A stretch of DNA of 36,739 nt from an uncultured Synergistales bacterium (GTDB taxonomy: Bacteria; Synergistota; Synergistia; Synergistales; Aminobacteriaceae). Under the pieces are notes generated by a model. The model was given only the letters and a program-made list of their open reading frames with translations. It was not told the DNA's origin and ran no database searches. The stretch is from contig CAJOCL010000007.1 of assembly GCA_905233565.1 (NCBI GenBank), forward strand, positions 1 to 36,739, written 5' to 3'. Of the stretch, positions 25,668 through 33,689 are shown piece by piece. Within the stretch, counting starts at the first letter, position 1, and each line of letters starts with the position of its first letter. The position numbers and the translations under genes were made by a program.

Positions 25668-25859
25668 ATGGGACGAGTTCATAAAACGCTTGACAGTAGT
25701 AGCACGTCAGGACGGCAAGGAACATATTATATCTTTGACGACAATAACACTTACTCGACAATAATAATGCGCGGAGTAAAAAATATCCCTTATGAAGAGT
25801 GGCTTAGGCAACTACCTAAAGAAGACAGGCAACAGCTGCGCGATAACCGTATACGTTAA
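25668..25859 (+). CDS. Short hypothetical protein
   Basis: ORF of 63 residues, polar, with a Ser/Thr-rich start and a charged C-terminus (EEWLRQLPKEDRQQLRDNR). No signal peptide or membrane segment. It has no strong ribosome-binding site; AGGA lies about 14 bases before the ATG. A TATAAT at 25624-25629 could be its -10. It resembles the end of a longer protein more than a complete one and may be a remnant at the edge of the accessory island. Confidence 0.35.
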   Translation: MGRVHKTLDSSSTSGRQGTYYIFDDNNTYSTIIMRGVKNIPYEEWLRQLPKEDRQQLRDNRIR

Positions 25860-25935
25860 AATCTTTAACGCTATAGATAGCAATTTATTTTTAGCCCCTT
25901 TTGTGTATACTTAAACATGAAAGGAGCTTTTTATA

Positions 25936-26016
25936 TTGTCAAAAAATGCCGTTTTTGATACTATAGCTTTACTATCTTGTCAATTTACGTTTTTTTTGAC
26001 TATATACAGGTGCTAA
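25936..26016 (+). CDS. Possible leader peptide before fic
   Basis: TTG-initiated ORF of 26 codons (MSKNAVFDTIALLSC, then a hydrophobic stretch) with AAAGGAG about 9 bases before it, a better ribosome-binding site than fic itself has. Its stop lies two bases before the proposed fic start, so translation could be coupled. The evidence is only the site and spacing. A hairpin with one mismatch (AGCCCCTTT and AAAGGAGCT, about 25894-25929) overlaps the ribosome-binding site. Confidence 0.25.
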   Translation: MSKNAVFDTIALLSCQFTFFLTIYRC

Positions 26017-26018
26017 CT

Positions 26019-26960
26019 TTGGACAGTTTATATAAAATATTTTATTCTAACCAGAAGGCTCATCAGGACGCTTATATATCTCGGTTTTCTTCACCTTCAG
26101 CCGTTCATTTACCGCTGCAAATTCAGCAGTTCAACCACCAAAAGACTTTTCAGGCTTTCTTCTTCTATAACCATGAGCTAACGTCTATGCTTGAAAAAAT
26201 TTATACTTTGTTCTATGAATTTTCTGAAATACTGCATGATACACCTTCTATCGTTCGGAAACAGTTTTCTTTAGCATGTCTTATTGACGAAGTTCATTCT
26301 ACCAGTTCCATTGAAGGCATTCACAGCACTCACAAAGAATTAAAGGATATTTTAGACGGCAAGGCTCATAATAACCATTTCTCCAGTATTATTAAAAAAT
26401 ATGACTTGCTCATGTCCGGCCAGTCTCAGCTTTTCCTGTCGTGCAATGATGTTAGAAAATTCTATGACGAGTTCGCTCATCAGGATATTATCTCAGAAAA
26501 CATTAATAATAAACTTGACGGAGTTTTAATCAGAAAGGAAGCTGTTGATATTCATTCTGCGTCAGGCAAAATTATTCACAGGGGCTTATCTCCTGAAGAT
26601 AATATTATTGATGCTTTATCCAACGCTTTAGACTTCCTTAACAATGACAATTTCGTTCTCCTGCTTCGTATCGCCGTCTTTCATTATATGTTCGTCTATA
26701 TTCACCCGTTCTATGACGGCAACGGCAGAACTGCTCGTTTTATCTCTTCCGCTTACATTGCAAAGCACCTGCACCCGCTTATCGCTCTCAGGCTCTCCGT
26801 TACCATAAAGAAAAAAAAGAGCCTGTATTACTCCATGCTTAAACACACTGACGCTGAATGCAACTGCGGCGACTTAACACCTTTTATATGCTCTTTCTTG
26901 GAGTTTATCTCTGATACTATACAGGATATTAACCGCAAACTTAGGCGCAAAAATTCATAA
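26019..26960 (+). CDS. Fic-domain protein, truncated by an in-frame stop
   Basis: Fic AMP-transferase of 313 residues. The active-site motif is HPFYDGNGRTARF (catalytic His, and the Asp-Gly-Asn-Gly-Arg that holds ATP). The N-terminal inhibitory helix motif (S/T)xxxE(G/N) is present as TSSIEG, so it belongs to the self-inhibited class II. The TTG at 26019 is preferred: AGGTG lies 7 bases before it and the resulting start, MDSLYKIFYSNQK, matches related proteins; GTG 26010 and TTG 25977 are in frame too. TAA at 26958-26960 ends the protein after RRKNS, but the same frame continues for 87 codons with the winged-helix tail that such proteins normally carry. Codons often end in T, unlike the neighbouring core genes, which suggests transfer. 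Confidence 0.85.
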   Translation: MDSLYKIFYSNQKAHQDAYISRFSSPSAVHLPLQIQQFNHQKTFQAFFFYNHELTSMLEKIYTLFYEFSEILHDTPSIVRKQFSLACLIDEVHSTSSIEGIHSTHKELKDILDGKAHNNHFSSIIKKYDLLMSGQSQLFLSCNDVRKFYDEFAHQDIISENINNKLDGVLIRKEAVDIHSASGKIIHRGLSPEDNIIDALSNALDFLNNDNFVLLLRIAVFHYMFVYIHPFYDGNGRTARFISSAYIAKHLHPLIALRLSVTIKKKKSLYYSMLKHTDAECNCGDLTPFICSFLEFISDTIQDINRKLRRKNS

Positions 26961-27224
26961 TTAAAACGCTTTAATACTCTGTTAAGTAAGGCTGTTAATG
27001 ACAATGGACTAAAGTCTTTGATATTGAATTTACTGCTGCAGGCCAGCGTATTCTACGGCAGGGGACTTGCTATAAACGAAATTATTTCCTTCACAGGCAA
27101 GTCTAGGAACACCATAAAAGGAAAACTTCTAACAATGCCTGTACGTTCTTTTTATGTCCCTAACGGACGGCAGAAATTTTACAAAATAGACTGGACTGCG
27201 TTGAAATGCCTGCTTAATGTTTAA
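26961..27224 (+). pseudogene. Detached C-terminal winged-helix part of the Fic gene
   Basis: Directly after the Fic stop and in the same frame there are 87 more codons. They contain LLLQASVFYGRGLAINEI, then SFTGKSRNTIKGKL, a helix-turn-helix, and GRQKFYKIDWTALKCLL, a wing. This is the C-terminal domain typical of class II Fic proteins, used for DNA binding or dimer control. Together with the front part it would give a normal protein of about 400 residues. A TTG at 27018 could restart translation, but no ribosome-binding site is evident. Confidence 0.75.
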
Positions 27225-27372
27225 CCGCTTCAATGCCGATACAGTTGAATTTCTAAACTTCGGCTATGTCTAACATTTTTACTGTTCCTTTAGATAACTT
27301 TCTTGACGCGGCTAATTTAGCCACATCAAAATCAATGCTTCATTAACTGGATACCTTTGCTTTACACAAAAT

Positions 27373-27903
27373 TCACGCCTGTAACTGTTTCTTGAGTTCC
27401 GCGTTATTCTCGTCTATCAAGCGTTTTACCAGACTTTGAACGTCTTCCAGTGTTAGCGGCTTTGCTGTACTTTCAGGCTTATCACGGCTCTGGAACTTCT
27501 CGCGTATTTTCGGCCATGATATTATCGTTCCTATCACTACAAGCCACAGATAAAGGCCATTACGCAAGTCGTCTACCCGCGTATTCACTCCGTCTATACG
27601 GTTTGATAACGCCAGCGCGCTGCCGTCTATTCTCGCTGTAAGCGTCGCTTCCAGTCCGCTTATTTTTGCGTCAACTCCGTCAATACGTGCTGATAGTACA
27701 GATACCGTCCGCGTCAGCTCACTCATGTCTTTTCTCTGCGCTTTCAGCTCTTCCAGTATTTTCTCCATGTTCGTATTGATATTCTGCATGTACACTTCAA
27801 ATACGTCCTTGCGAACATACACGCTAGTATCTTCCGATAACGCTCCATAGCTGACTTCAGCCGTTACTCCTATTAACATTAATGCTATTAATAACTTTTT
27901 CAT
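27373..27903 (-). CDS. Exported or membrane coiled-coil protein, unknown function
   Basis: Protein of 176 residues. Residues 1-20 form a signal peptide (KKLLIALMLIGVTAEVSYGA). About 38-112 are a coiled coil with repeated (A/N)RIDG(V/S) units. A single membrane segment, LYLWLVVIGTIISW, lies at about 117-130, followed by a charged tail of about 45 residues. Proteins with RIDGV repeats next to DDLRNGLYL and a membrane segment occur in many bacteria without known function. AAGGAA precedes the start. It is the third gene of a minus-strand unit with the membrane protein and the XRE regulator. Confidence 0.75.
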   Translation of the reverse strand: MKKLLIALMLIGVTAEVSYGALSEDTSVYVRKDVFEVYMQNINTNMEKILEELKAQRKDMSELTRTVSVLSARIDGVDAKISGLEATLTARIDGSALALSNRIDGVNTRVDDLRNGLYLWLVVIGTIISWPKIREKFQSRDKPESTAKPLTLEDVQSLVKRLIDENNAELKKQLQA

Positions 27904-27928
27904 TTCTATTTCCTTCTTTCTGTGTGAA

Positions 27929-29161
27929 TTATGAGTTTATTAAAGCCTTATATTCGCGGCTTATCGCTCCATAGCTATACATGAACACCGCATACAGGCC
28001 GTCTTCCGTCCGCATGTCCGTGTAACTCTCGCCGGCTAGCATTTCAGGCACTTCGTCCAGCAGTTTGCTCCAGAATGAGAAATTTAACGCTGCCTTCATG
28101 TTATTTCCTGTCCGTTTATACTCGTCATAGAATTCACGTGATATTTCTTGCCAGTACTTTCCCCGCTTGTCCTGCACTTCCGAAGATATGTTCAGAGATA
28201 ATATTTCCTTCAGGCCGCTTCGCACCTGACTATGTAACTCCTTATTATTTTTTAATACTATGGCGTATATCATGAAAAGCGTTGTTTCCTTATACAGCAT
28301 AAAATGACGCGCCAGCTTCTTGCGTACCGCTTCGTCCCTGAACTTTTCCGCTAATATCTTCAGGAACGGACGTTCTATACTCTTTCTCGCTTCCGTCTGC
28401 TCCGGCGTAAGATATTTATTGCTAAGGCTCGTTTTACGGCCTATATGTGCTAGTCCTATGTTCACTAGGCGAGTGGCCATGTCAGGTGTCTCAATATGTA
28501 GTTCTTGGCGAGGTTCTTCATAAGTTTGCTCTGGCTCTTTAGTATGTGAATTAACTTTGTGCATATTCAAAATAATACTGAGAGTTATTGCTTCCCATAT
28601 CGGGAAAATATAATGTTCGGTACTAGTGAAATGCTTGCTACTAAAATACAAAACAACAAACACAGCACAAAATGTAAAGAATGTCAGAGCATACCTATAT
28701 AGACGAGGAATTTCTCGATACTCCGTAGCCTTATACGAAAGGACACTGTATATAGTCAGACTATCAAGAAACCCTAATGTCGGAATTAACTCTCCTAGAA
28801 TAACAACATATAAAACACGTGTTAAGAACATAGATACCAACATATAACAATACATCTCTATCCCGTATTTTAATTCACGTTTAGGAATAATGAAGCGTAT
28901 CACTGTAATCGGCAATATGAGAGGCAGGTAAGTTAATATTCCAATTTTCCACGCTATAGAATTAACTAACATTGACATATCACTGAGTGTTTTTTGTGTT
29001 CTAAATATCTTACTTCCATGTTTACGATACAACTCGTTTATTATTCCACCACCAATATACCCGTATATCAATATTGGAGATATTATGTAAGCATATATCA
29101 GCTTCGCTTTATCTCTCTTTCGGAGGCTATCCCGCATATTTATTAATTCCATAACGTTCAT
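27929..29161 (-). CDS. Multi-pass membrane protein with cytoplasmic helical C-terminus
   Basis: Protein of 410 residues, family not recognised. The first half has about five or six hydrophobic segments (roughly 22-42, 72-92, 102-126, 130-143, 155-175, 183-200). The second half (from about 205) is soluble, charged and mostly helical. Residues 361-370, FSFWSKLLDE, resemble FAYWGKVLDE in the XRE protein encoded just upstream, so the two proteins share a motif. AAAGGAGGT lies 6 bases before the start, overlapping the end of the XRE gene, which indicates coupled expression. A signalling or membrane effector role is possible but unproven. Confidence 0.75.
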   Translation of the reverse strand: MNVMELINMRDSLRKRDKAKLIYAYIISPILIYGYIGGGIINELYRKHGSKIFRTQKTLSDMSMLVNSIAWKIGILTYLPLILPITVIRFIIPKRELKYGIEMYCYMLVSMFLTRVLYVVILGELIPTLGFLDSLTIYSVLSYKATEYREIPRLYRYALTFFTFCAVFVVLYFSSKHFTSTEHYIFPIWEAITLSIILNMHKVNSHTKEPEQTYEEPRQELHIETPDMATRLVNIGLAHIGRKTSLSNKYLTPEQTEARKSIERPFLKILAEKFRDEAVRKKLARHFMLYKETTLFMIYAIVLKNNKELHSQVRSGLKEILSLNISSEVQDKRGKYWQEISREFYDEYKRTGNNMKAALNFSFWSKLLDEVPEMLAGESYTDMRTEDGLYAVFMYSYGAISREYKALINS

Positions 29162-29174
29162 TCTTATACCTCCT

Positions 29175-29663
29175 TTATGTCATCGCTCCAACAGTTAAAC
29201 TATTTCCGCTGTAGCTGCTGCTATTACCGTTATATGCTGATATATTAGGCGCAGCATTAAGTTTATCTTGTTCGTGTTTCTGCACTGATACTAATGTCTC
29301 ATACGCAAGTTTTATTAACGGAATTATTATTCCTATCTCCTGTAAATTTCTGCCCCGTGCCACTCTCTGCGCTTCGTCCAATACTTTCCCCCAATAAGCA
29401 AAACTGCCAGTATTCTCACTCTTGTTCTGTTCCTGTTCTACCATAGACGTACCTTCTTCTAGTGTCCCAGTCATTTCGCCTAATAAGTCATGCGGTGATA
29501 TGCCTAATACCGTTGCAAGCCTTTCTATATCAACTGTTCGCGGAGCGCGTTTCCCTGTTTCCCAGTTAATTATAGAACTTCTCGAAAATCCGCTACGCTC
29601 TGCTAATTCTTCCTGTTTCCAACCCTTAGACTTTCTGTACTGTTTTAATTTGTCCCCTAACAT
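29175..29663 (-). CDS. XRE-family transcriptional regulator
   Basis: Protein of 162 residues. The N-terminal helix-turn-helix of the Cro/CI type spans about 4-61 (LKQYRKSKGWKQEELAERSG, then SRSSIINWETGKR). A linker is followed by a helical C-terminal domain with FAYWGKVLDE (88-97) and EIGIIIPLIKLAYETL. The end is rich in Asn, Ser and Gly. ATG 29663 is chosen because AAGGAG lies 8 bases before it; the GTG at 29672 directly abuts that site. It is the first gene of the three-gene minus-strand unit and probably controls it. TATAAT on the minus strand (29684-29689) is close but would leave a very short leader. Confidence 0.88.
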   Translation of the reverse strand: MLGDKLKQYRKSKGWKQEELAERSGFSRSSIINWETGKRAPRTVDIERLATVLGISPHDLLGEMTGTLEEGTSMVEQEQNKSENTGSFAYWGKVLDEAQRVARGRNLQEIGIIIPLIKLAYETLVSVQKHEQDKLNAAPNISAYNGNSSSYSGNSLTVGAMT

Positions 29664-29692
29664 TTTTACCACTCCTTATATATATTATAGTG

Positions 29693-29889
29693 TTGTTGAA
29701 AAAATCAAAAAATCAAGAAAAACAAGGTTTATCTCAAGAACAATTAACCAAAATCTCTGGACTATCAAGAAGTTCAATTATCTCTATTTCAGGTCATTAA
29801 TCGTGAAGTATAAACTCAATGACGCACACCATTTAGCAAAGTTAGTAGCCATACCATGTTACAGAGCTGAAAATTTTGAGTACGTTTAG
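29693..29889 (+). pseudogene. Decayed XRE-family helix-turn-helix gene
   Basis: Two frames joined by a shift near 29795 reconstruct a small Cro/CI-type regulator. The first frame (29693-29800) reads KKSKNQEKQGLSQEQLTKIS and then GLSRSSIIS, a clear XRE helix-turn-helix, and ends GH-stop. The second (29803-29889) reads KYKLNDAHHLAKLVAIP, which fits the usual second half (helices 4-5), and ends FEYV-stop. No intact start is visible; the frame begins at TTG codons in the control region of the minus-strand XRE gene. It fills most of the 29673-29977 gap. Probably a dead relative of the neighbouring regulator. Confidence 0.6.
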
Positions 29890-29915
29890 TGTGTAGCATA
29901 ATGCACACGCTCCGA

Positions 29916-29934
29916 GTACAATGTGGGTACAATG
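29916..29934 (+). repeat. Direct repeat GTACAATG
   Basis: Two 8-bp copies of GTACAATG (29916-29923 and 29927-29934) are spaced 11 bases start to start, one helical turn apart, about 45 bases before yfiH. The second contains TACAAT preceded by TGGG and could be a -10. It may be an operator, or only a promoter duplication. Confidence 0.35.
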
Positions 29935-29977
29935 CACGAAAGCAAACACCTGATATGCAATGATGGGGATTAACTGA

Positions 29978-30667
29978 ATGCCTGTAGAGAAAAAAATGAA
30001 GGGAGAATTTTTAATCACCATGAAAATACTTACATCTGAATATATTCTCGCTGACTTCTTTATGAAGGGTGAAAATTTTACGGCTCCGGCAAGCCATATA
30101 ATGCCGTCACAGGTTCACGGAAAAAATATTATAGTCATAAACGATGATAATATTTCTGATTTTGTTATGCCTAAGCGTCCCGAAGCTGACGGAATATTAC
30201 TGCTGACTTCAAGAGCAGGCGCATCACTGAGATTTGCTGACTGCGCCCCCGTCATGATATGGGCTGAAAAATGGGTAATGATACTTCATTCAGGCTACAA
30301 GGGTACCGTTATGAATATATCTCGTGAAGGTCTTGAAATCGTCAGTAATATATTTGGCCGAAAAGCAGCAATAAATTCAAATGCCTGGATAGGCCCCTGC
30401 ATAGGCCGCGAATATTTCAGGAAATCGGACGACGAGTGGACAGTTAAGGGGATTAATGCCTTCCATCGTGAAAATTATGACGTAAAAGACGGCCATGTAT
30501 ATTTTGACCTGTCAGGCGAAATAAAATCTCAGCTCATTGACTGCGGACTTACCGGGAAAAATATAAAACTTTCGGGAATAGATACGCTTCACGATGACCG
30601 GTGCTGTTCTTACAGGCGCGGTGATATTCACGAACGTATGACGCTTTTTGTAAAACTTATTCAATAA
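29978..30667 (+). CDS. pgeF: YfiH/PgeF-family multicopper-oxidase-like protein (purine nucleoside phosphorylase / peptidoglycan editing)
   Basis: Cytoplasmic protein of 229 residues from the YfiH/LACC1 family, once called polyphenol oxidase. The zinc site is formed by His47 in QVHG, Cys89 in ADCAPV and His104 in HSGYKG (the family's HAGWRG). IGPCIG is at 138-143. Family members act on adenosine and related nucleosides, and E. coli YfiH removes misincorporated serine from peptidoglycan precursors. The start at 29978 has GGGGAT 8 bases before it; an ATG at 30020 with GGGAGA is an alternative giving 215 residues. Confidence 0.88.
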   Translation: MPVEKKMKGEFLITMKILTSEYILADFFMKGENFTAPASHIMPSQVHGKNIIVINDDNISDFVMPKRPEADGILLLTSRAGASLRFADCAPVMIWAEKWVMILHSGYKGTVMNISREGLEIVSNIFGRKAAINSNAWIGPCIGREYFRKSDDEWTVKGINAFHRENYDVKDGHVYFDLSGEIKSQLIDCGLTGKNIKLSGIDTLHDDRCCSYRRGDIHERMTLFVKLIQ

Positions 30668-30679
30668 AATCTGCAAAAG

Positions 30680-30708
30680 TTGACTTATCTTTAATATTAA
30701 GCTAAAAT
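30680..30708 (+). promoter_or_regulatory. Promoter of the glutamine synthetase gene
   Basis: TTGACT (30680-30685) and TAAAAT (30703-30708) are separated by 17 bases, about 65 bases before the start codon. It is the best -35/-10 pair in the window. Confidence 0.7.
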
Positions 30709-30772
30709 TCATTACATGTTAAGCAGATATTTTTTAATTTTTATTGCTTATACATGAAAGGAGAGTTGCTTA

Positions 30773-32896
30773 ATGTCAGAACAAGAACGCAAAACAATAC
30801 ATGAAATTTTCGGGACAATGATTTTTGACCGTCATGTAATGAAAGAAAAGTTAAACCCTGATATATATGAACAGGTTGTCGAGGCAATGGAGGGCAGAGA
30901 GAGGTTAAGCCCGGAAGCCGCCGACATAGTTGCCGGAGCAATGAAGGACTGGGCAATATCCAAAGGCGCAACGCACTGGTCTCACTGGTTTCAGCCTATG
31001 AGCGAAATGACCGCAGAAAAACACCTCGCTTTCACCCTCCCCGACAATGAAGGAACGCCCCTAGAAATTTTCAGGGGTCATCACCTCGCACAGGGTGAGC
31101 CGGACGCATCGAGCTTCCCTTCAGCCGGAACACGTTCAACATTCGAGGCAAGAGGCTATTCAGCTTGGGACATTTCAAGCCCCGCTTTTATCGTGAAATC
31201 TCCGAAGGGCGGAACTCTGTTTATACCGTCAGTTTTCCTGTCGTTTGACGGAACGCCTTTAGACCTGAAAACACCGCTTCTTCGTTCACTTGAGGCCGTT
31301 GAGAGCAGGGCTTTGAAACTTCTGAAGACACTCGGGCAGCGCGGAGTGAGATACGTTAAAATGACGGTCGGCGCGGAACAGGAATTTTTCCTGCTTGACA
31401 GGCCTAGAGCGCAGTTAAGACCGGATATAAGATTCTGCGGACGCACTTTAATCGGGGCTCAGCCGGCAAAAGATCAGAAACTCGATCATCATTACATGGG
31501 CGCAATACCGACAAGAATACTTCATTATATGGAGGATGTTGAACGCGATTTAGCACGTCTCGGCGTTTCGGTAATGACAAGACACAATGAAGTTGCTCGC
31601 TGCCAGTTTGAATTTGCTCATCTTTATTCTGACGCTAACAGAGCCTGTGACGCTAACCAAATATTAATGGAAACGATGAGGAAACTTGCACGTCAGCACG
31701 AACTGAGATTGTTATTCCATGAAAAGCCGTTCGCGGACATGAACGGATCGGGTAAGCATACTAACATGTCATTAGTTGACAGCGAGGGGCGCAACCTGTT
31801 AAAACCGTCAAACAGCCACAGAAGGAATGTAGTTTTTCTTGCGTTCCTGTCAGCAGTAGTTCTCGGAGTTTCAAAATTTCACAGCCTCCTGCAATTCTCG
31901 ATCGCAAATTCGGGTAATCTGTTCAGGCTCGGCGGACATGAAGCACCTCCGTCAATAATCAGCATATATCTCGGCTCGGCTTTAACTGACCTGATAAAGA
32001 GGCTTGATAATTCCGATGTATCACTGCCGGAAAGAGGAGTTATTGATCTTGGACTGGCTAAACTGCCGGATATAATACCGTTCGACAGCGACAGGAACAG
32101 GACATCGCCGGTTGCGTTCACAGGTGATAAGTTCGAGTTCAGAGCGCCGGGAGCAAGTCAGAGCATAGCACTGCCGGTAACGATGTTTGCATCACTCTGG
32201 GCGTGGGGAATTGATCAGGTAACGGGAATGGTTGAAGCTAAAATTTCCGAAGGCAAGGAACCGATTGACGCGGCACTTGAGGCAGCACGCGAGGCATTCA
32301 GAATGGGGAGCAGCATTCTTTTTGAGGGAGATGCTTATACACCTGAGTGGCAGGAAGAGGCAAAGAGACGCGGACTTGTTGAGGCCGAAACTATGCCCGA
32401 CAGGATAGATTTAATCCTGAAGCCTGAGAATAAAGAAATGCTTGAAGAGTTAGGCGTTTACCGTTCACATGAGCTTGAAAATCTTAGAGCCGTAAGAATG
32501 GAAAGTTTCGCAACAGGGCTTGAAGTTGAAGCGGCTGTGCTTTATGACATGCTGTGGGAAGGGGTACTGCCTGCAATTTCAAAACAGCTGACCCTTGAAC
32601 GCAATTCAATGCTGTACTTCGAGGATGTAGACTTCGGGGACATGAAGCCGTGGCGCGATTATGTCGGAGGACTTGGGCGCGCAAAGAATGCACTGATACA
32701 TGACGCAAATAACCTCTTTGAACTGAAGGGCAGATTATCGGCCATGAACGCGAGGGAACGTTCAGACTTCCTGACGGGGACAATAATTCCGCTTATGGAC
32801 GAAATACGCGCTAAATGTGATGCAGCCGAGCTGACAATCGCGGCGGATATTTGGCCGTATCCGATTTACAGGAATTTATTATCACTGAGCGCATAA
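30773..32896 (+). CDS. glnN: Glutamine synthetase, type III
   Basis: GSIII enzyme of 707 residues that makes glutamine from glutamate and ammonia. The length and the early segment FGTMIFDRHVMKEKL separate it from type I (about 470 residues). Catalytic and metal-binding segments include GAEQEFFLLD, ARCQFEFAH, and HEKPFADMNGSGKHTNMS with the ATP/glutamate-binding Asn-Gly-Ser-Gly. AAAGGAG precedes the start. The TSUP permease gene begins two bases after its stop, so the two are cotranscribed. Confidence 0.96.
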   Translation: MSEQERKTIHEIFGTMIFDRHVMKEKLNPDIYEQVVEAMEGRERLSPEAADIVAGAMKDWAISKGATHWSHWFQPMSEMTAEKHLAFTLPDNEGTPLEIFRGHHLAQGEPDASSFPSAGTRSTFEARGYSAWDISSPAFIVKSPKGGTLFIPSVFLSFDGTPLDLKTPLLRSLEAVESRALKLLKTLGQRGVRYVKMTVGAEQEFFLLDRPRAQLRPDIRFCGRTLIGAQPAKDQKLDHHYMGAIPTRILHYMEDVERDLARLGVSVMTRHNEVARCQFEFAHLYSDANRACDANQILMETMRKLARQHELRLLFHEKPFADMNGSGKHTNMSLVDSEGRNLLKPSNSHRRNVVFLAFLSAVVLGVSKFHSLLQFSIANSGNLFRLGGHEAPPSIISIYLGSALTDLIKRLDNSDVSLPERGVIDLGLAKLPDIIPFDSDRNRTSPVAFTGDKFEFRAPGASQSIALPVTMFASLWAWGIDQVTGMVEAKISEGKEPIDAALEAAREAFRMGSSILFEGDAYTPEWQEEAKRRGLVEAETMPDRIDLILKPENKEMLEELGVYRSHELENLRAVRMESFATGLEVEAAVLYDMLWEGVLPAISKQLTLERNSMLYFEDVDFGDMKPWRDYVGGLGRAKNALIHDANNLFELKGRLSAMNARERSDFLTGTIIPLMDEIRAKCDAAELTIAADIWPYPIYRNLLSLSA

Positions 32897-32898
32897 AT

Positions 32899-33669
32899 AT
32901 GGAATGGACTTTTTCGCAGTTATTAATAATATGCCCGTTGATATTTATCGGCGGAATAATTGACGCGATAGGAGGCGGGGGCGGGTTAATAACGCTCCCT
33001 GCTTTCATGATTGCCGGCCTGCCCGTTCATTTTGCAATCGGGACAAACAAAGTTAGTTCTTCAATGGGAACATCAATAACCCTTACAAAATTTATTCTCA
33101 ACGGTTATATAAATCTCAAACTCTCAATACTCGGTACAATATTCGCAGTTCTCGGCTCATCACTGGGCGCGAACACGGCATTATTAATCAGCGATTATGT
33201 TTTCAAAATTTTAATGCTTGCAATCCTGCCCGTAACAGCGTGGTATGTCTTCAAAAGTCAGGATTTATTGAGAGAAGAGAGGGAAATAACGGCTGAAATA
33301 ACGCTGAAGACCGACATAATATGCGCTCTTGTTGCGTTCTTTATGGGATTTTATGACGGTTTTTACGGGCCCGGCGCAGGTACTTTCATGTTATTACTAA
33401 TGGCCGGAGCAGCTAAATTAAGCGTACAGAAAGCGAACGGAATAACGAAAGTCATAAATTTCACGACAAACATAGCAGCCCTTACAGTGTATTTAATGAA
33501 CGGGAAAGTAATTCTGCCTCTTGGAATAATTGCAGGGATTTTCAGCATTGCAGGTAATTACATGGGCGCTAGATTTTTCGAGAAGGGCGGGGCTAAAACA
33601 GTGAGACCCGTTATAATGATTGTGCTATCATTATTCTTTGTTCGTGTAGTATACGATTTATTATTTTAA
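32899..33669 (+). CDS. TSUP (TauE/SafE) family permease
   Basis: Inner-membrane protein of 256 residues with about eight hydrophobic segments. The two family half-motifs are GGIIDAIGGGGGLITLP (about 14-30) and GFYDGFYGPGAGTF (about 153-166). Members export or import sulfite, sulfoacetate, taurine or related anions; the substrate here is not readable. ATG 32899 is chosen because the in-frame ATG 48 bases upstream lies within glnN and would add charged residues before the first membrane segment. Confidence 0.9.
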   Translation: MEWTFSQLLIICPLIFIGGIIDAIGGGGGLITLPAFMIAGLPVHFAIGTNKVSSSMGTSITLTKFILNGYINLKLSILGTIFAVLGSSLGANTALLISDYVFKILMLAILPVTAWYVFKSQDLLREEREITAEITLKTDIICALVAFFMGFYDGFYGPGAGTFMLLLMAGAAKLSVQKANGITKVINFTTNIAALTVYLMNGKVILPLGIIAGIFSIAGNYMGARFFEKGGAKTVRPVIMIVLSLFFVRVVYDLLF

Positions 33670-33689
33670 CGAAAGGAATTGATTTTTTC

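Noticed and set aside
27310-27322. Palindrome GGCTAATTTAGCC as an operator or terminator
   Set aside because: The six-base arms have a one-base centre and no T run; it does not lie close to a start codon, and one such palindrome is expected by chance.
27266-27346. 26-codon ORF between the Fic remnant and the coiled-coil gene
   Set aside because: It looks protein-like (FTVPLDNFLDAANLA) but has no ribosome-binding site and is too short to support.
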